Below, piece after piece: positions 27,016 through 36,335 of a DNA stretch of 64,000 nucleotides (position 1 is its first letter; the number at the start of each line of letters is the position of its first letter). The DNA is from an uncultured Desulfobacter sp. GTDB lineage: Bacteria; Desulfobacterota; Desulfobacteria; Desulfobacterales; Desulfobacteraceae. Below the pieces are notes generated by a model. It was not told the DNA's origin. It saw only the letters and a list, made by a program, of their open reading frames with translations, and did no database searches. Location: the NCBI RefSeq assembly GCF_963677125.1, contig NZ_OY781882.1, positions 5,044,501-5,108,500 on the forward strand, given 5' to 3'. Both the position numbers and the translations under genes were made by a program.

Positions 27016-28780
27016 ATTGCACTTCCTTTTTAATGGTCCATTCAATTGATTTTTGATATTCATTCCACATCCCGGCATATACCCCTTGCCGGTTGATTAA
27101 TTCATGGTGATTCCCCTGTTCTGCAATTTTTCCTTTGTCGATGACTAAAATAGAATCCACATCCACAACACTGGTCAACCGGTGCGCAATGGTCAGAACG
27201 GTTTTGCCTTGGGTGAGTTTGCCCAACGCCTTTTGTATCAAGTGCTCGTTTTCAGGATCGCTGAAGGCCGTTGCTTCATCCAGGACCACGATGGGTGCAT
27301 CTTTTAAAATGGCTCTTGCCAATGCGATTCGTTGTTGCTCTCCGCCTGAAAGATAGGTGCCGTTGGTGCCTATTTTAGTGTTCAACCCGTCGGACAGTTT
27401 ATCGATTATCTTCCGGCATTGCGCCAGGTCAACCGCTTGTTCAATGGCCTGGTCCGTTGCATGGGGATTTCCATAGCGGATGTTTTCCAATAGTGTGGTT
27501 TTAAAAAGCCGGGTATTTTGGAAGACAAAAGAGACGTGCTGCATCAGTTTTTTGGGGGTGATGTCCTTAACATCGCTTCCCCCGATGGTAACCTGCCCGG
27601 TATCGGCATCCCAAAAACGGGGAACAAGGCGCGCGATGGTTGTTTTGCCACTGCCTGAGGCACCAACCAACGCATACGTCTTGCCTTCGGGAATGGTGAA
27701 ACTGATGTCGTCGATTGCCTTTTGCACGCTGCCCGGGTAGGTGAAAGAGACTCCCAGAAAAGATATCTCATGGCCTGTGATGGATACGGGATTGGATGCC
27801 TCAGGCAAAGGATCAACACTGGTTAGGGTCTCTATACGGTTCACAGCTTCGGTGGCCTGGCCTATGGCTTGATTCATGTACATATTTTTCATAACACTTT
27901 GGGCAAATACCGGCGTAATCAGAACGAAAAAAAACAGATCCAGCAGTACATTGGCCAGGTTCCCCGAATTTCCCATTAATAAAATGGCTACAGGGACAAG
28001 AATATATACAAATCCATGAATGATTACGGTATAAGCCGACATGGGTTTTTCCCACATCATGGTAAACTCAGACACCATATCTTTATATCTGGTAATGCTG
28101 TTGTAAAAGTTCTTAAACGAGAATACCGTTTGTTGAAACACCTTGACCACGGGTATTCCGCGGACATACTCTACGGCTTCCGTATTCATCTCCTCGAGGG
28201 CGTCCATATATCTTTTCAGAAAATGACGGCCCCGTTTTCCCATCATTGAGTTCATGATGATCAGGGCGGCTATAATTGGGATAAGACAGGCCAGGCCAAA
28301 CCAAAAATCAAAAACAAAGATGAGTACCAATGATGCAATGGGCATCATGATGCTGCCCGCAAGATCCGGCATTTGGTGAGCCAGAAATGTGTGGGTGACA
28401 CTGGCATTGTCATCAATAATTTTCCGGATACGCCCACTGGTGTTGGCATCAAAAAAACCAAGCGGCAATTGCACTATTTTTTGCATGGCCTGCCTGCGCA
28501 TGTTGGTTTCTGCCCGGAATGCGGCAAGATGTGACAACATGAGCGCCAGAAAATAGAGGCAAACACCACTGACGGCTGTTCCCATGGCATACCAGGCATA
28601 GGTGTTGATCAGTTCCGGTGAAGATTCTGCTTTGGATTTAAACAGTTCTCCGGCAATTAACCAGATAAAAATAAACGGCAGCATGCCCATCAGAGAGCTG
28701 ATTGCAGATAAAATCAATGCACTGGGCAGCAAAGCTTTTCTGCCGCTCATATAGGCTTGCAATTTCAATAAAGTATTCAT
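27008..28780 (-). CDS. ABC transporter, fused permease-ATPase (YbtP-like)
   Basis: 590 residues: membrane domain (about 15-310) with the exporter fold, then an ATPase with Walker A GASGSGKTT (373-381), signature LSGGEQQR (477-484) and Walker B IVVLDEATAFSD (497-508; the usual S-L-D is F-S-D). An AAGGAT ribosome site precedes the start. It lies 29 bp after the MFS gene and overlaps the next ABC gene by 8 bp, so translation is probably coupled. Likely partner of the next gene in a heterodimer that moves a ferri-siderophore across the inner membrane; the family alone would also allow export. Confidence 0.92.
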   Translation of the reverse strand: MNTLLKLQAYMSGRKALLPSALILSAISSLMGMLPFIFIWLIAGELFKSKAESSPELINTYAWYAMGTAVSGVCLYFLALMLSHLAAFRAETNMRRQAMQKIVQLPLGFFDANTSGRIRKIIDDNASVTHTFLAHQMPDLAGSIMMPIASLVLIFVFDFWFGLACLIPIIAALIIMNSMMGKRGRHFLKRYMDALEEMNTEAVEYVRGIPVVKVFQQTVFSFKNFYNSITRYKDMVSEFTMMWEKPMSAYTVIIHGFVYILVPVAILLMGNSGNLANVLLDLFFFVLITPVFAQSVMKNMYMNQAIGQATEAVNRIETLTSVDPLPEASNPVSITGHEISFLGVSFTYPGSVQKAIDDISFTIPEGKTYALVGASGSGKTTIARLVPRFWDADTGQVTIGGSDVKDITPKKLMQHVSFVFQNTRLFKTTLLENIRYGNPHATDQAIEQAVDLAQCRKIIDKLSDGLNTKIGTNGTYLSGGEQQRIALARAILKDAPIVVLDEATAFSDPENEHLIQKALGKLTQGKTVLTIAHRLTSVVDVDSILVIDKGKIAEQGNHHELINRQGVYAGMWNEYQKSIEWTIKKEVQYA

Positions 28781-28809
28781 TTTTTATCCTTGTATGGTTC
28801 AAAATGGAT

Positions 28810-30066
28810 TTAATAAACGTCTCCCAATGCCCCATGGCCCATCTTTTTTTTCCTCGCTGATGGTTTGAAATAAAGGGAAAGTCCAAGGGCCAGACATGCA
28901 GAGGCAAAAGCCACCATGACAACAGCAAGATAACCCAGACGGCCTGCCAATACTGTACTTCCGGCCGCTGCTATATTCATTACCAGGTAGTAGACACTGC
29001 ATTGCAGGGTGAAATCGGTGGCTGGACTTTGTTGGGAGACGCGATCCATCATCATTGTATTCATCAGGACAGATACGCCGCCATGGACTAGAAAACAGGC
29101 GCCCAACGCACAATGAAGACGCCAATCATCAGGGGGGCCGATCACCGGCAATGCCAGGGTCAGTAAACCGATCACGTAAGCAATGGAGACGCCGATTAAA
29201 ACGGGGAATCTCGCCCACTGACGAAGAAGCCAACCCGTAAAAAGAGAAGCCAATATACTAATGCCGGAACCCAGGATATTCATGGCCAGGCCGATACGTT
29301 CCATGGACCAGCCAACGTCGACCAGCATCGGTGTCAAAATCGCATAGGCGAGTGCCGCGCCGATCGGATAGATTAACAGCAATACCAGCCATTGTTTGTG
29401 CCCGGGTGTTTGCCAGAAACCCCAAAACCGGCGTAACAGCGCGTGGCTGTTTTGGGGATTGCAGGACCATGTTTTTTCCCGATAGCACAGCACCTGGAGC
29501 AGGGAGACCGTCGTGCATAATGCCATGATGACCATGCACCCTCTCCATCCCAGATAGGGATAGGCCATTAAGACAGCTCCGCCGCCAAGCAGATTGCCGA
29601 GCATCATGCCTGCTGACTGGATGCCGTTGCCCAGGCCGCGCTCTTTTGCCGAAAGCAGGCGGCATGACAAGCCATCGGTGGCGATATCCTGGGTTGATGA
29701 TAAAAAAGCCAAGACTGCGCATCCGGCAAAAACGGCGTTAAATTGCGTAGCAATATCAAAGCCGCCGATGACAATCAGGCACAACACCATGCCGGTCTGG
29801 GTGAACAACAACCAGCCCCGATAATGGCCAAACCGGCCAAAACCAATGCGGTCGACCAATGGTGCCCATAAAAATTTGATGACCCAAAAGAGCATTAGAA
29901 TATAGATCACTCCCAGCCGTTCCAGGGGGAACCCTTGCTGACGCATAATCGCCACCAGTGCAATCCAGAAAAAACCCAGTCCTAAATTCTGGGTTATGTA
30001 GAGACTGATCAGCAACAACCAGGTGCTCAGCGGTTTGCGCTCCATTTGTTCTGCTGTTGTTTTCAT
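28810..30066 (-). CDS. MFS transporter, RhtX/FptX/YbtX type
   Basis: 418 residues, about 12 membrane helices. The segment LAFLSSTQDIATDGLSCRLL is characteristic of the RhtX/FptX siderophore permeases and related AmpG-like proteins. It is the first gene of the operon MFS-ABC-ABC-AraC. FptX and RhtX move siderophores across the inner membrane; the role of YbtX is less clear. The upstream region holds the shared promoter elements described at 30114-30183. No strong ribosome site is seen before the ATG. Confidence 0.88.
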   Translation of the reverse strand: MKTTAEQMERKPLSTWLLLISLYITQNLGLGFFWIALVAIMRQQGFPLERLGVIYILMLFWVIKFLWAPLVDRIGFGRFGHYRGWLLFTQTGMVLCLIVIGGFDIATQFNAVFAGCAVLAFLSSTQDIATDGLSCRLLSAKERGLGNGIQSAGMMLGNLLGGGAVLMAYPYLGWRGCMVIMALCTTVSLLQVLCYREKTWSCNPQNSHALLRRFWGFWQTPGHKQWLVLLLIYPIGAALAYAILTPMLVDVGWSMERIGLAMNILGSGISILASLFTGWLLRQWARFPVLIGVSIAYVIGLLTLALPVIGPPDDWRLHCALGACFLVHGGVSVLMNTMMMDRVSQQSPATDFTLQCSVYYLVMNIAAAGSTVLAGRLGYLAVVMVAFASACLALGLSLYFKPSARKKKMGHGALGDVY

Positions 30067-30113
30067 ATCAGGTACGCCGCTGCATTTTAATGGTTCCTTT
30101 ACTTTTGATCAAA

Positions 30114-30183
30114 GTTAGAACTACCTAACATGGCATAACAGGAACTTCTACCCGGATCGGGAATATTTCTGCCCGGATCGGGA
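30114..30183 (-). promoter_or_regulatory. Shared operator set of the MFS-ABC-ABC-AraC operon
   Basis: Two direct repeats CCCGGATCGGGA at 30151-30162 and 30172-30183 (21-bp period, two helical turns), then GTTAG-N6-CTAAC at 30114-30129, 47 bp before the start codon. The same order and spacing recurs before the TBDR genes at 56954 and 60614. The repeats fit an AraC-protein site. The palindrome fits a repressor site (metal regulator) at the promoter. Both assignments are inferred. Confidence 0.75.
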
Positions 30184-30246
30184 ATCAATTAGACAATTTG
30201 TTGATGACGGATTTTGAGGATTAAGATTTGCGGTTTTCGGCCTGCA

Positions 30247-31548
30247 CTAAATTTTTTTCGCGTTTATCTGTTCTGTATTTTGATCCACAAAATTTTGAAG
30301 CGATTCAGAGATCCGTTCATCTCCTAAAATTCTGGCCCAGAACGCTTGTACCATCTCGGATACTTCTTCAAAGACATCTTCCGGAGACGCCTTAATCTCA
30401 AACGGCAAGACCTCACCGTTTTTAGGCGCGAATCCCATGGAACACATATCATATACGGGCAGCAGGGATAGTTTGTCCTGTTGAATCGAAAAGCTTAAAT
30501 TCCCCAGGTGCATATCATTATTCTGAATCAAAATTCCGAATTGTTGTATCACTTCGACATGTTGTACTGTTTGTTCATCGGTCAGGCCTTGTTGGAATAA
30601 TGCGGTTACAACCTTTTGCCAATTGTTCCCATACCCAACAAATTCACGGTCTAAAACATCTAAAGAAAGCATCGAAATACGCCCGAATTCCCCAACTCTG
30701 TCGAATCGTTCGAATTCGAGAAACAACCGCCCGCCTAAATCATAAATATTCGGCACGACCGCAGCATAGCCATGCTCAGTTAAAACCTGTGATGCGTGAT
30801 ATTCCGTATACAGGACATCTCTGTATCTAACGGCAACCTCGTTTTCCCCTTTAGGCGAGAATTTAACTATAACATGTGCATTCAGATTTTTATTGAAGGC
30901 CGTAAATTTAGCTTGCTCTCCACCGGCAGATGATCCTGGGGGTTCTCCCTTCAGCACAGATGCCGCAAGATCCGGATAGTCAGTTTCTGAGACAGGAACG
31001 GATTTTTGACCTATTCGCATAAAATTGGGCTCCCCAAAAACAAAATTTCCGGGCAAGTCTTCTCCCTTTGAAATTAAAAACCTGCCTATATAATCGGTAT
31101 TCCAGGCTTTGGGATTGGCCGGGAAGTCTTCAAGTTGTTCTGCTATTTTTTTGGCTATTTGCCTGCCAATGAATCCTTGGGGCCTCATATCATAAAGAAA
31201 ATAAGGAAGATCCTCAAACAACCCGGTACCCGCATCTCCAAACAATACAGGAGGGAAGTCATCAGTTTTAGGTTCTATAAAGAAACCACCACAAGTTAAT
31301 GGGCGAACATCTGCTACTTTAGCGCATTTTTCGGCAGAATCTATAGTTCCCAAAGGAATGCGGTCTCCTGCGCCAAAGGCATTACAGGTTGCAGCATATC
31401 GAATAGTCCGGCCATCTCGAATCTGTACGATTGTATCCCCGGCATCTTTAATTTGCCTGGATACCGTAGGTTGACTCAGATTTGTTGCAAACTGAATCTC
31501 TTTTGATGTGGACGGGCCGCGCCTTAAATACTCTATAATTGATGGCAT
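30247..31548 (-). CDS. yjjJ: HipA-family kinase of the YjjJ type
   Basis: 433 residues. A winged helix-turn-helix (about 1-50, PSTSKEIQFATNLSQPTVSR) is followed by a HipA-like kinase fold with the glycine-rich loop GSSAGGEQAKF (205-215), catalytic NNDMHLGN (343-350; Asp345) and the metal-binding YDM (366-368). This single-protein layout, DNA-binding domain plus kinase, is that of E. coli YjjJ, a HipA-like toxin that needs no HipB. No hipB-like gene is adjacent. HipA phosphorylates a tRNA synthetase; the target here is unknown. Confidence 0.85.
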   Translation of the reverse strand: MPSIIEYLRRGPSTSKEIQFATNLSQPTVSRQIKDAGDTIVQIRDGRTIRYAATCNAFGAGDRIPLGTIDSAEKCAKVADVRPLTCGGFFIEPKTDDFPPVLFGDAGTGLFEDLPYFLYDMRPQGFIGRQIAKKIAEQLEDFPANPKAWNTDYIGRFLISKGEDLPGNFVFGEPNFMRIGQKSVPVSETDYPDLAASVLKGEPPGSSAGGEQAKFTAFNKNLNAHVIVKFSPKGENEVAVRYRDVLYTEYHASQVLTEHGYAAVVPNIYDLGGRLFLEFERFDRVGEFGRISMLSLDVLDREFVGYGNNWQKVVTALFQQGLTDEQTVQHVEVIQQFGILIQNNDMHLGNLSFSIQQDKLSLLPVYDMCSMGFAPKNGEVLPFEIKASPEDVFEEVSEMVQAFWARILGDERISESLQNFVDQNTEQINAKKI

Positions 31549-31923
31549 AACTCACCTTAATGTTTTAAATAACGAATAGTTTAATGAATAATATCATACT
31601 GCTAAACTTTCCGTTAATTTTTAAGGTATTATGTCATTAAATAACAATTGTTGGAATAGATTTATGAATAACTTTATGAATTATCTAATAACCGTGCCCT
31701 TGCCGGTCCCGCTCGGTCCGGCAAGGGCCGTGGTTGTATTGCAGGGCACCCGGAAATTAACATTTTCACGGAAGAGAACCCAAACTTTCCCATGACGTCG
31801 GCAATTTCACCCTTGCCGAACATCAGGGCCTGCCCCGAAAACATCAATTCTGCCCTTTGTCGGCATTTTAATAATTTCGGGATACTGGTTTGGGTAGCAC
31901 GGCTTTTCTGTGGAAAAGAAAAA
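31549..31923. other. Gene-free stretch between HipA kinase and TBDR relic
   Basis: Contains the AT-rich promoter region of the kinase gene and a strong GC hairpin at 31696-31728 (arms GCCCTTGCCGG and CCGGCAAGGGC, loop 11), possibly a terminator. No gene is seen. Confidence 0.5.
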
Positions 31924-32634
31924 TCAGAACCGCCAGGTCAGCCGCACCCCGAACTCTCCCGGGTCAGAGAGCGTGACCCATTTTTCCGCCTTTGGGTAAT
32001 GCTCTTCATCCAAGATATTTTTGCCATAGATATAGAAGTCAACATGTTCCCACTCGTAGCCAATCTTGGCATTGACCAGCTCATAGGCATCCATCTCGTA
32101 TTCGTTGGCGTTGTCCAGATAGGATTTTCCGTAGCCGGTCACGTCCACGCCGGCATACACCTTCCCCCTCGCGCTCATTGCCGGGCTTTTTAGTAATGAC
32201 ATTAATAACGCCGGCCAGGGTGTTTTTACCGTATAGTGTTCCCTGTGGCCCCCGTAGTACCTCCACCCGCTCCACACCGTTCATCATGCTCATGAAACCA
32301 ACTGTACCTGTGGCCGGCACCCCATCAACATAGAGTCCGATTGCTAAACTACCGGTATTCGAGCTAATCCCCCTTACGGAGGGTACTCCAGCATTGGTCT
32401 TTGATACATTGGGGATATAATTGTATAAATCTCCAAGATTCTTGATCTCCAGATCTTCGAGGGCAAGATCGTCCAACACGGAAACACTCACCGGCACGTC
32501 CCGGAGATTTTCCTCGGTTTTCTGGGCCGTGACGGTAATGTCACCCAAATGAACCTCTTTTTTTTCTCTGTGTTTTCAGCTTTTGCAGTTACGGCAAGAC
32601 CGATTATCAGTAGAGTCAACAGTATTTTTTTCAT
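31924..32634 (-). pseudogene. TonB-dependent receptor with internal deletion
   Basis: The gene opens at ATG 32634 with AAGGAG upstream and a signal peptide (MKKILLTLLIIGLAVTAKA). A frameshift in an A8 run (32558-32565) follows, then the plug up to NTLAGVINVITKKPGNE. At about 32170 it jumps, in a GGGGGAAGG stretch, to the last 100 residues (GYGKSYLDNANEYEM to RLTWRF). Roughly 450 barrel residues are missing, so no receptor can form. The plug has the same VRGISSNTG-type pattern as receptors 1-4. The AraC relic just upstream was probably its regulator. Confidence 0.88.
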
Positions 32635-32805
32635 CACATTCCTTCTCCTTTTCAGTTTTTATCTTTCCTTGATGCCCGCGAAAACAAAACTGTCCGACCA
32701 TACATGTAATTGACCAAACTTACATTTTTTCAAAATAATAAAAAGTTCGTTAAAGAAAATATTTGTATGGATCGAGAAGATAGAGGGGGGGTGCCAGAGC
32801 GTGTT

Positions 32806-33880
32806 TTATTTTAGGAAAAATTTAGGGCTTTGACCAAAATATTTCGTAAATTCGGAGGTAAAACTGCTTTGCCGGGAGTATCCGACTTCCAGGGCAATTT
32901 CAGTAACTGTCTTTGTACTGTTTTGCAATAAATTTTTTGATTTTTCCAACCGGCAAATACGCAAATATTCAAAGATACTGGCACCATATATTTTGCGGAA
33001 GTACTGGTTCAGGGTTGTTTTATTGACCCCAACCCGCCGGGCAAGGTCAGCAAGGGACGGGGGGGGCTGTCATGTTGTTGAGAAGAATATCTCTGGCCTG
33101 CAGAATAAAATCACTATTATTGACATTGCCCATGGGAGAAAAGGCGAACTGATGTTTGCATTCATTGCATTGTAATTGTGCAAAACCAAGAACAATAAGT
33201 TCCAGCACCTTACTTTCGAGAAAAAACCGTTTCGCGTTACCCCGATACCTGCAGCCAAGGATTTCATGCAGTCGCAGGTTCATTAATGGGGTGATGGTCA
33301 ATGGCTGGCGATAATGATGCCTTGATCCGGGTGATGTAAGAACTTTATTCAATGGAGCGGGCATTTCGTTGCCGCTCCAGAATTCTTCCACCACCCACGG
33401 TTCCATGCCAATTCCGATACTACGAAACTTTGCCTTCCCGGACATTCGTATCACGCCGCAATCACCGGGCGTATAGGTTATATAAGCCTGGGAAGGCGCA
33501 AATGTAACCGGCTTTCCCCGCTTATTGACCTGAACTGGGGAGAGACCGCTGACAGGTGAACTTAGGTCAAAGGTCATCACAAAAGGCATTCCATCTTCAC
33601 CGGCGAAATTTATGGAAACCGGACGGATAGAATAGTGGTCAGTAATGCCCAGAATCAGCCCTGGTTTGAGTTTCATCAGATAAAAACCACCTCTGGTGAA
33701 ATCCATGGGCCACTGCCAACAATTTTCGTAACCATCCTTCATCCCCATAAACGGATCCAGGCTGTGGAAATCACCAAAATAATCTTTTGCATCAAAAATA
33801 ACCGATTTTTTATGGCCCGGAACATAACGAGGGGAATTGATCCTATTGTTATGTCTCGGTTTATTGCATGAAACAGTCAT
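32806..33880 (-). pseudogene. AraC-family regulator, frameshifted
   Basis: The first 277 residues (MTVSCNKPRH to DILLNNMTAPP) end in a premature stop. The reading continues in another frame as SLADLARRVGVNKTTLNQYF to FGQSPKFFLK, giving a complete double helix-turn-helix. The cause is one extra base in a G8 run on the plus strand (33059-33066). It overlaps the end of the GPH symporter gene by 4 bp (ATGA). It is most similar in the window to the AraC protein at 41159. With seven bases in the run the gene would be intact, so slippage or a sequencing error is possible. Confidence 0.85.
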
Positions 33881-34863
33881 CCGCGTTGTTGACCTCTCAC
33901 CAAACCCGGGTTTGCGATCCGTCTCTCCTTGAGATCGAGTGTGATTTGATTGTATATCTTCCTGTCCAGCTTATAAAACAAAACCACTACGATTTTCAGT
34001 ACGGCAAGAATGATAGGAATGGCAATAAAGGCAAAGAGAATACCGTTAACGACGCGGGGAGATTGGACAGCAAGTTCGGCGTCATATCCGACGCCCTCCA
34101 AGATCATCCCGACAATAAAACCGCCGACGCCGGCCGCGATTTTCTGGGCCAAGGTGAAGGAACAGAAGGTCAACCCTTCGGAACGTACGCCGGTTTTCCA
34201 CTCCCCGTATTCCACCGTGTCTCCGAATATTGCGTAGATCGCAGCGGAGGGAATCCCGCCGGCCAGAGCGGTAACGGCGCTTATTACCAGAAGACCCGCC
34301 TGGCTTTTACCGATTAAAAGAAGGATGACGCGGCCGATAATACTAATAATAGTCGCACCGATCACCGCCTTGCGAAAACCCGTTTCAGCAAGAATAAAGG
34401 GCCCGATGAAAATTCCGATGAACATACATGCTATGCTTACAAGCAGGACGGTACCTGCAAATGTTTCGGGAAGCCCAAGATAATATTTTACATAATACAC
34501 CTGGATACTGCCTGAAACCGTCCCGCCTATGCTGCTGACCAGCACAAGAAGGGAGAGGACGATCCAGGGAATGTTTTTCATCATCGATGCCAGCCGTTCC
34601 CTTGCTGTATGCTCTTTGTCTTCCACCAGTTTTTTTTCCCGAACGTGTTCCTTTGTATTGAAGAAAGTAATTAGTGCCTGACCGGAAACCCTGATATCTG
34701 ACGCATTGAGGCTCGGCAGGCTGGTCAAATTTTCGTCATCGCCTACCCATCCAGATAAAAAATGTGGTGGTCACCTTAATTTCAGCGGTTCATTTTGAAA
34801 TTTACTTGATTTCGGACGCAACTCTACTGTTGGTCGTGCTCTTTTCCTTTGTGATTGCCTGGT

Positions 34864-35865
34864 TTAAGCGGCTTTTCGCCGATCTGTCCGTTGAAGCTTT
34901 TTCAATTCCTTTTGTTGTATATAGTGCCCGATGATCTGGAGGTTCCTTGCCAAAACCGAAAGACTGACATATCGTTTAAATCCAAGGATACCACTATCCG
35001 GACACCGGTCTAAACCATGGTTTTCCAGACCATTGATTGCTGATTCCACTGCAGAGTGTTTTCTTCGGTGCTGGATGAAAACATCTGCTGTTTCCTCTTC
35101 CAGTTCAGTTTTGTTCCGTTTTCCCTTTTTAGGGAGCACCAAAATATCCAACATCCCTTTCAGCTCCTTTTTATTAGCGGGACTATAAAAGCCTTTATCA
35201 AAGCTGCATCCCCTGAGGTTGTTAAATTTATTTTGAACCGTATTAATAATGGGAACGGTTACCTTATCATCGGTTTCTTTCTCCATCACTTGATGGTGCA
35301 GTGTGAGGCCATATTTATCCTCTACAATGCAAACCCGCAGACCCAATTCCTGGGGGACACCGGCCTTCCCCTTTGAAATCCATTCCGTATGGGGTTCAAA
35401 TATAGAAAAGACCTTTTCGGCATGTGGTATCTTTTCACCCTGAATAACACGCCGCTGAATCAGATCCACTTGTAGGATTGCATGGTCGATATATTCTATC
35501 AGTTTTTTTATCTGCGCTACGCATATCGGATTAGATGAGCCAATGGTTTCAACGGTCAAATTCGCCTTTTGAATGAATTGTTCAGCAGCTTCGATATATG
35601 ATCTGTGGGCTTCAACAATCAGTTGAGCCCTTTTGGTCTTTTTCTGTTCATCTTTTGAAGTGGAATGTTTTAATCGCTGAGCTTGGCGAAACAGTTTTTT
35701 AAATGTCCTGATATTATATTCTGATTGTCTCCACATACTCATTCCCAGGCTCTGGCATATAACTGCGGCACTCTGAATCGTTTTCCTGATAGCATCAAAA
35801 AGCAGATTAATGTCTGTGGGATAGTGAACATCGGTTTCAACAACAAAAGAGTCACACCTTCCCAT
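34864..35865 (-). CDS. ISNCY-type transposase, C-terminal frame
   Basis: 333 residues. Begins just before DSFVVETDVHYPTD, the first catalytic Asp region of these transposases, and includes GCSFDKGFYSPANK (second Asp) and KHSAVESAINGLENHGLDRC (Glu). In relatives this is continuous with the N-terminal frame. Here it sits in the -1 frame relative to it, joined at an A9 run (coding strand) at about 35878-35886. Translation could arise by slippage on that run or by restart at the overlapping TAATG. Confidence 0.85.
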   Translation of the reverse strand: MGRCDSFVVETDVHYPTDINLLFDAIRKTIQSAAVICQSLGMSMWRQSEYNIRTFKKLFRQAQRLKHSTSKDEQKKTKRAQLIVEAHRSYIEAAEQFIQKANLTVETIGSSNPICVAQIKKLIEYIDHAILQVDLIQRRVIQGEKIPHAEKVFSIFEPHTEWISKGKAGVPQELGLRVCIVEDKYGLTLHHQVMEKETDDKVTVPIINTVQNKFNNLRGCSFDKGFYSPANKKELKGMLDILVLPKKGKRNKTELEEETADVFIQHRRKHSAVESAINGLENHGLDRCPDSGILGFKRYVSLSVLARNLQIIGHYIQQKELKKLQRTDRRKAA

Positions 35866-36335
35866 TAATACCTGGTCTTTTTTTTTACCAGTAGCTTGTG
35901 TCCTTCTTTGACAATCAACGTATTGATTTCATCAAGAATCTCAGGGGTTAAAAGCTGAACATTGTCCTTCAAGGTTTGGAGCGCATACATGTCATCATCG
36001 TCCATCAACCCGTGACCAAGCATCTGTCTTATTGTCTTGTGATTATTGACGATTTCTTGAAGTTTATCATAATCCCAGTTGCAGTTGAGCCGAATTGTTC
36101 CCATCACAAGAATTTTCCATAGATCCATTCCGGGTCGCCCATTTTTTGAATTAACATGCTCTGGGACTATGGTTTCGAGAATTTCGAAAACTTTCTGACG
36201 AAGCGTTTTATGGCAAAAAATGTGCTGGAGCCCTAAAAGGAGCTTGGGAATTTCATCTCTGGCTCTCATGTCAATTTTGATCTGGTCGATGGGAGTCTGC
36301 CCGAATGTCATTTGTGGCTCAAAAACTTTACGCAA
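35865..36335 (-). CDS. ISNCY-type transposase, N-terminal frame
   Basis: 156 residues: MRKVFEPQMTFGQTPI, then NSKNGRPGMDLWKILVMGTI, a conserved N-terminal region. It ends in KKKTRY-stop directly after an A9 run. A shift there would continue KKKDQVLMGRCDSFVVE into the second frame. Either a programmed frameshift or a disabling one-base indel. Confidence 0.85.
   Translation of the reverse strand: MRKVFEPQMTFGQTPIDQIKIDMRARDEIPKLLLGLQHIFCHKTLRQKVFEILETIVPEHVNSKNGRPGMDLWKILVMGTIRLNCNWDYDKLQEIVNNHKTIRQMLGHGLMDDDDMYALQTLKDNVQLLTPEILDEINTLIVKEGHKLLVKKKTRY

Noticed and set aside
30114..30129. Fur box
   Set aside because: GTTAG-N6-CTAAC lacks the GATAAT-type hexamers of Fur sites; a different metal regulator is more likely.
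30247..31548. Complete HipBA toxin-antitoxin pair
   Set aside because: No hipB gene is adjacent; the DNA-binding part is in the same chain, as in YjjJ.
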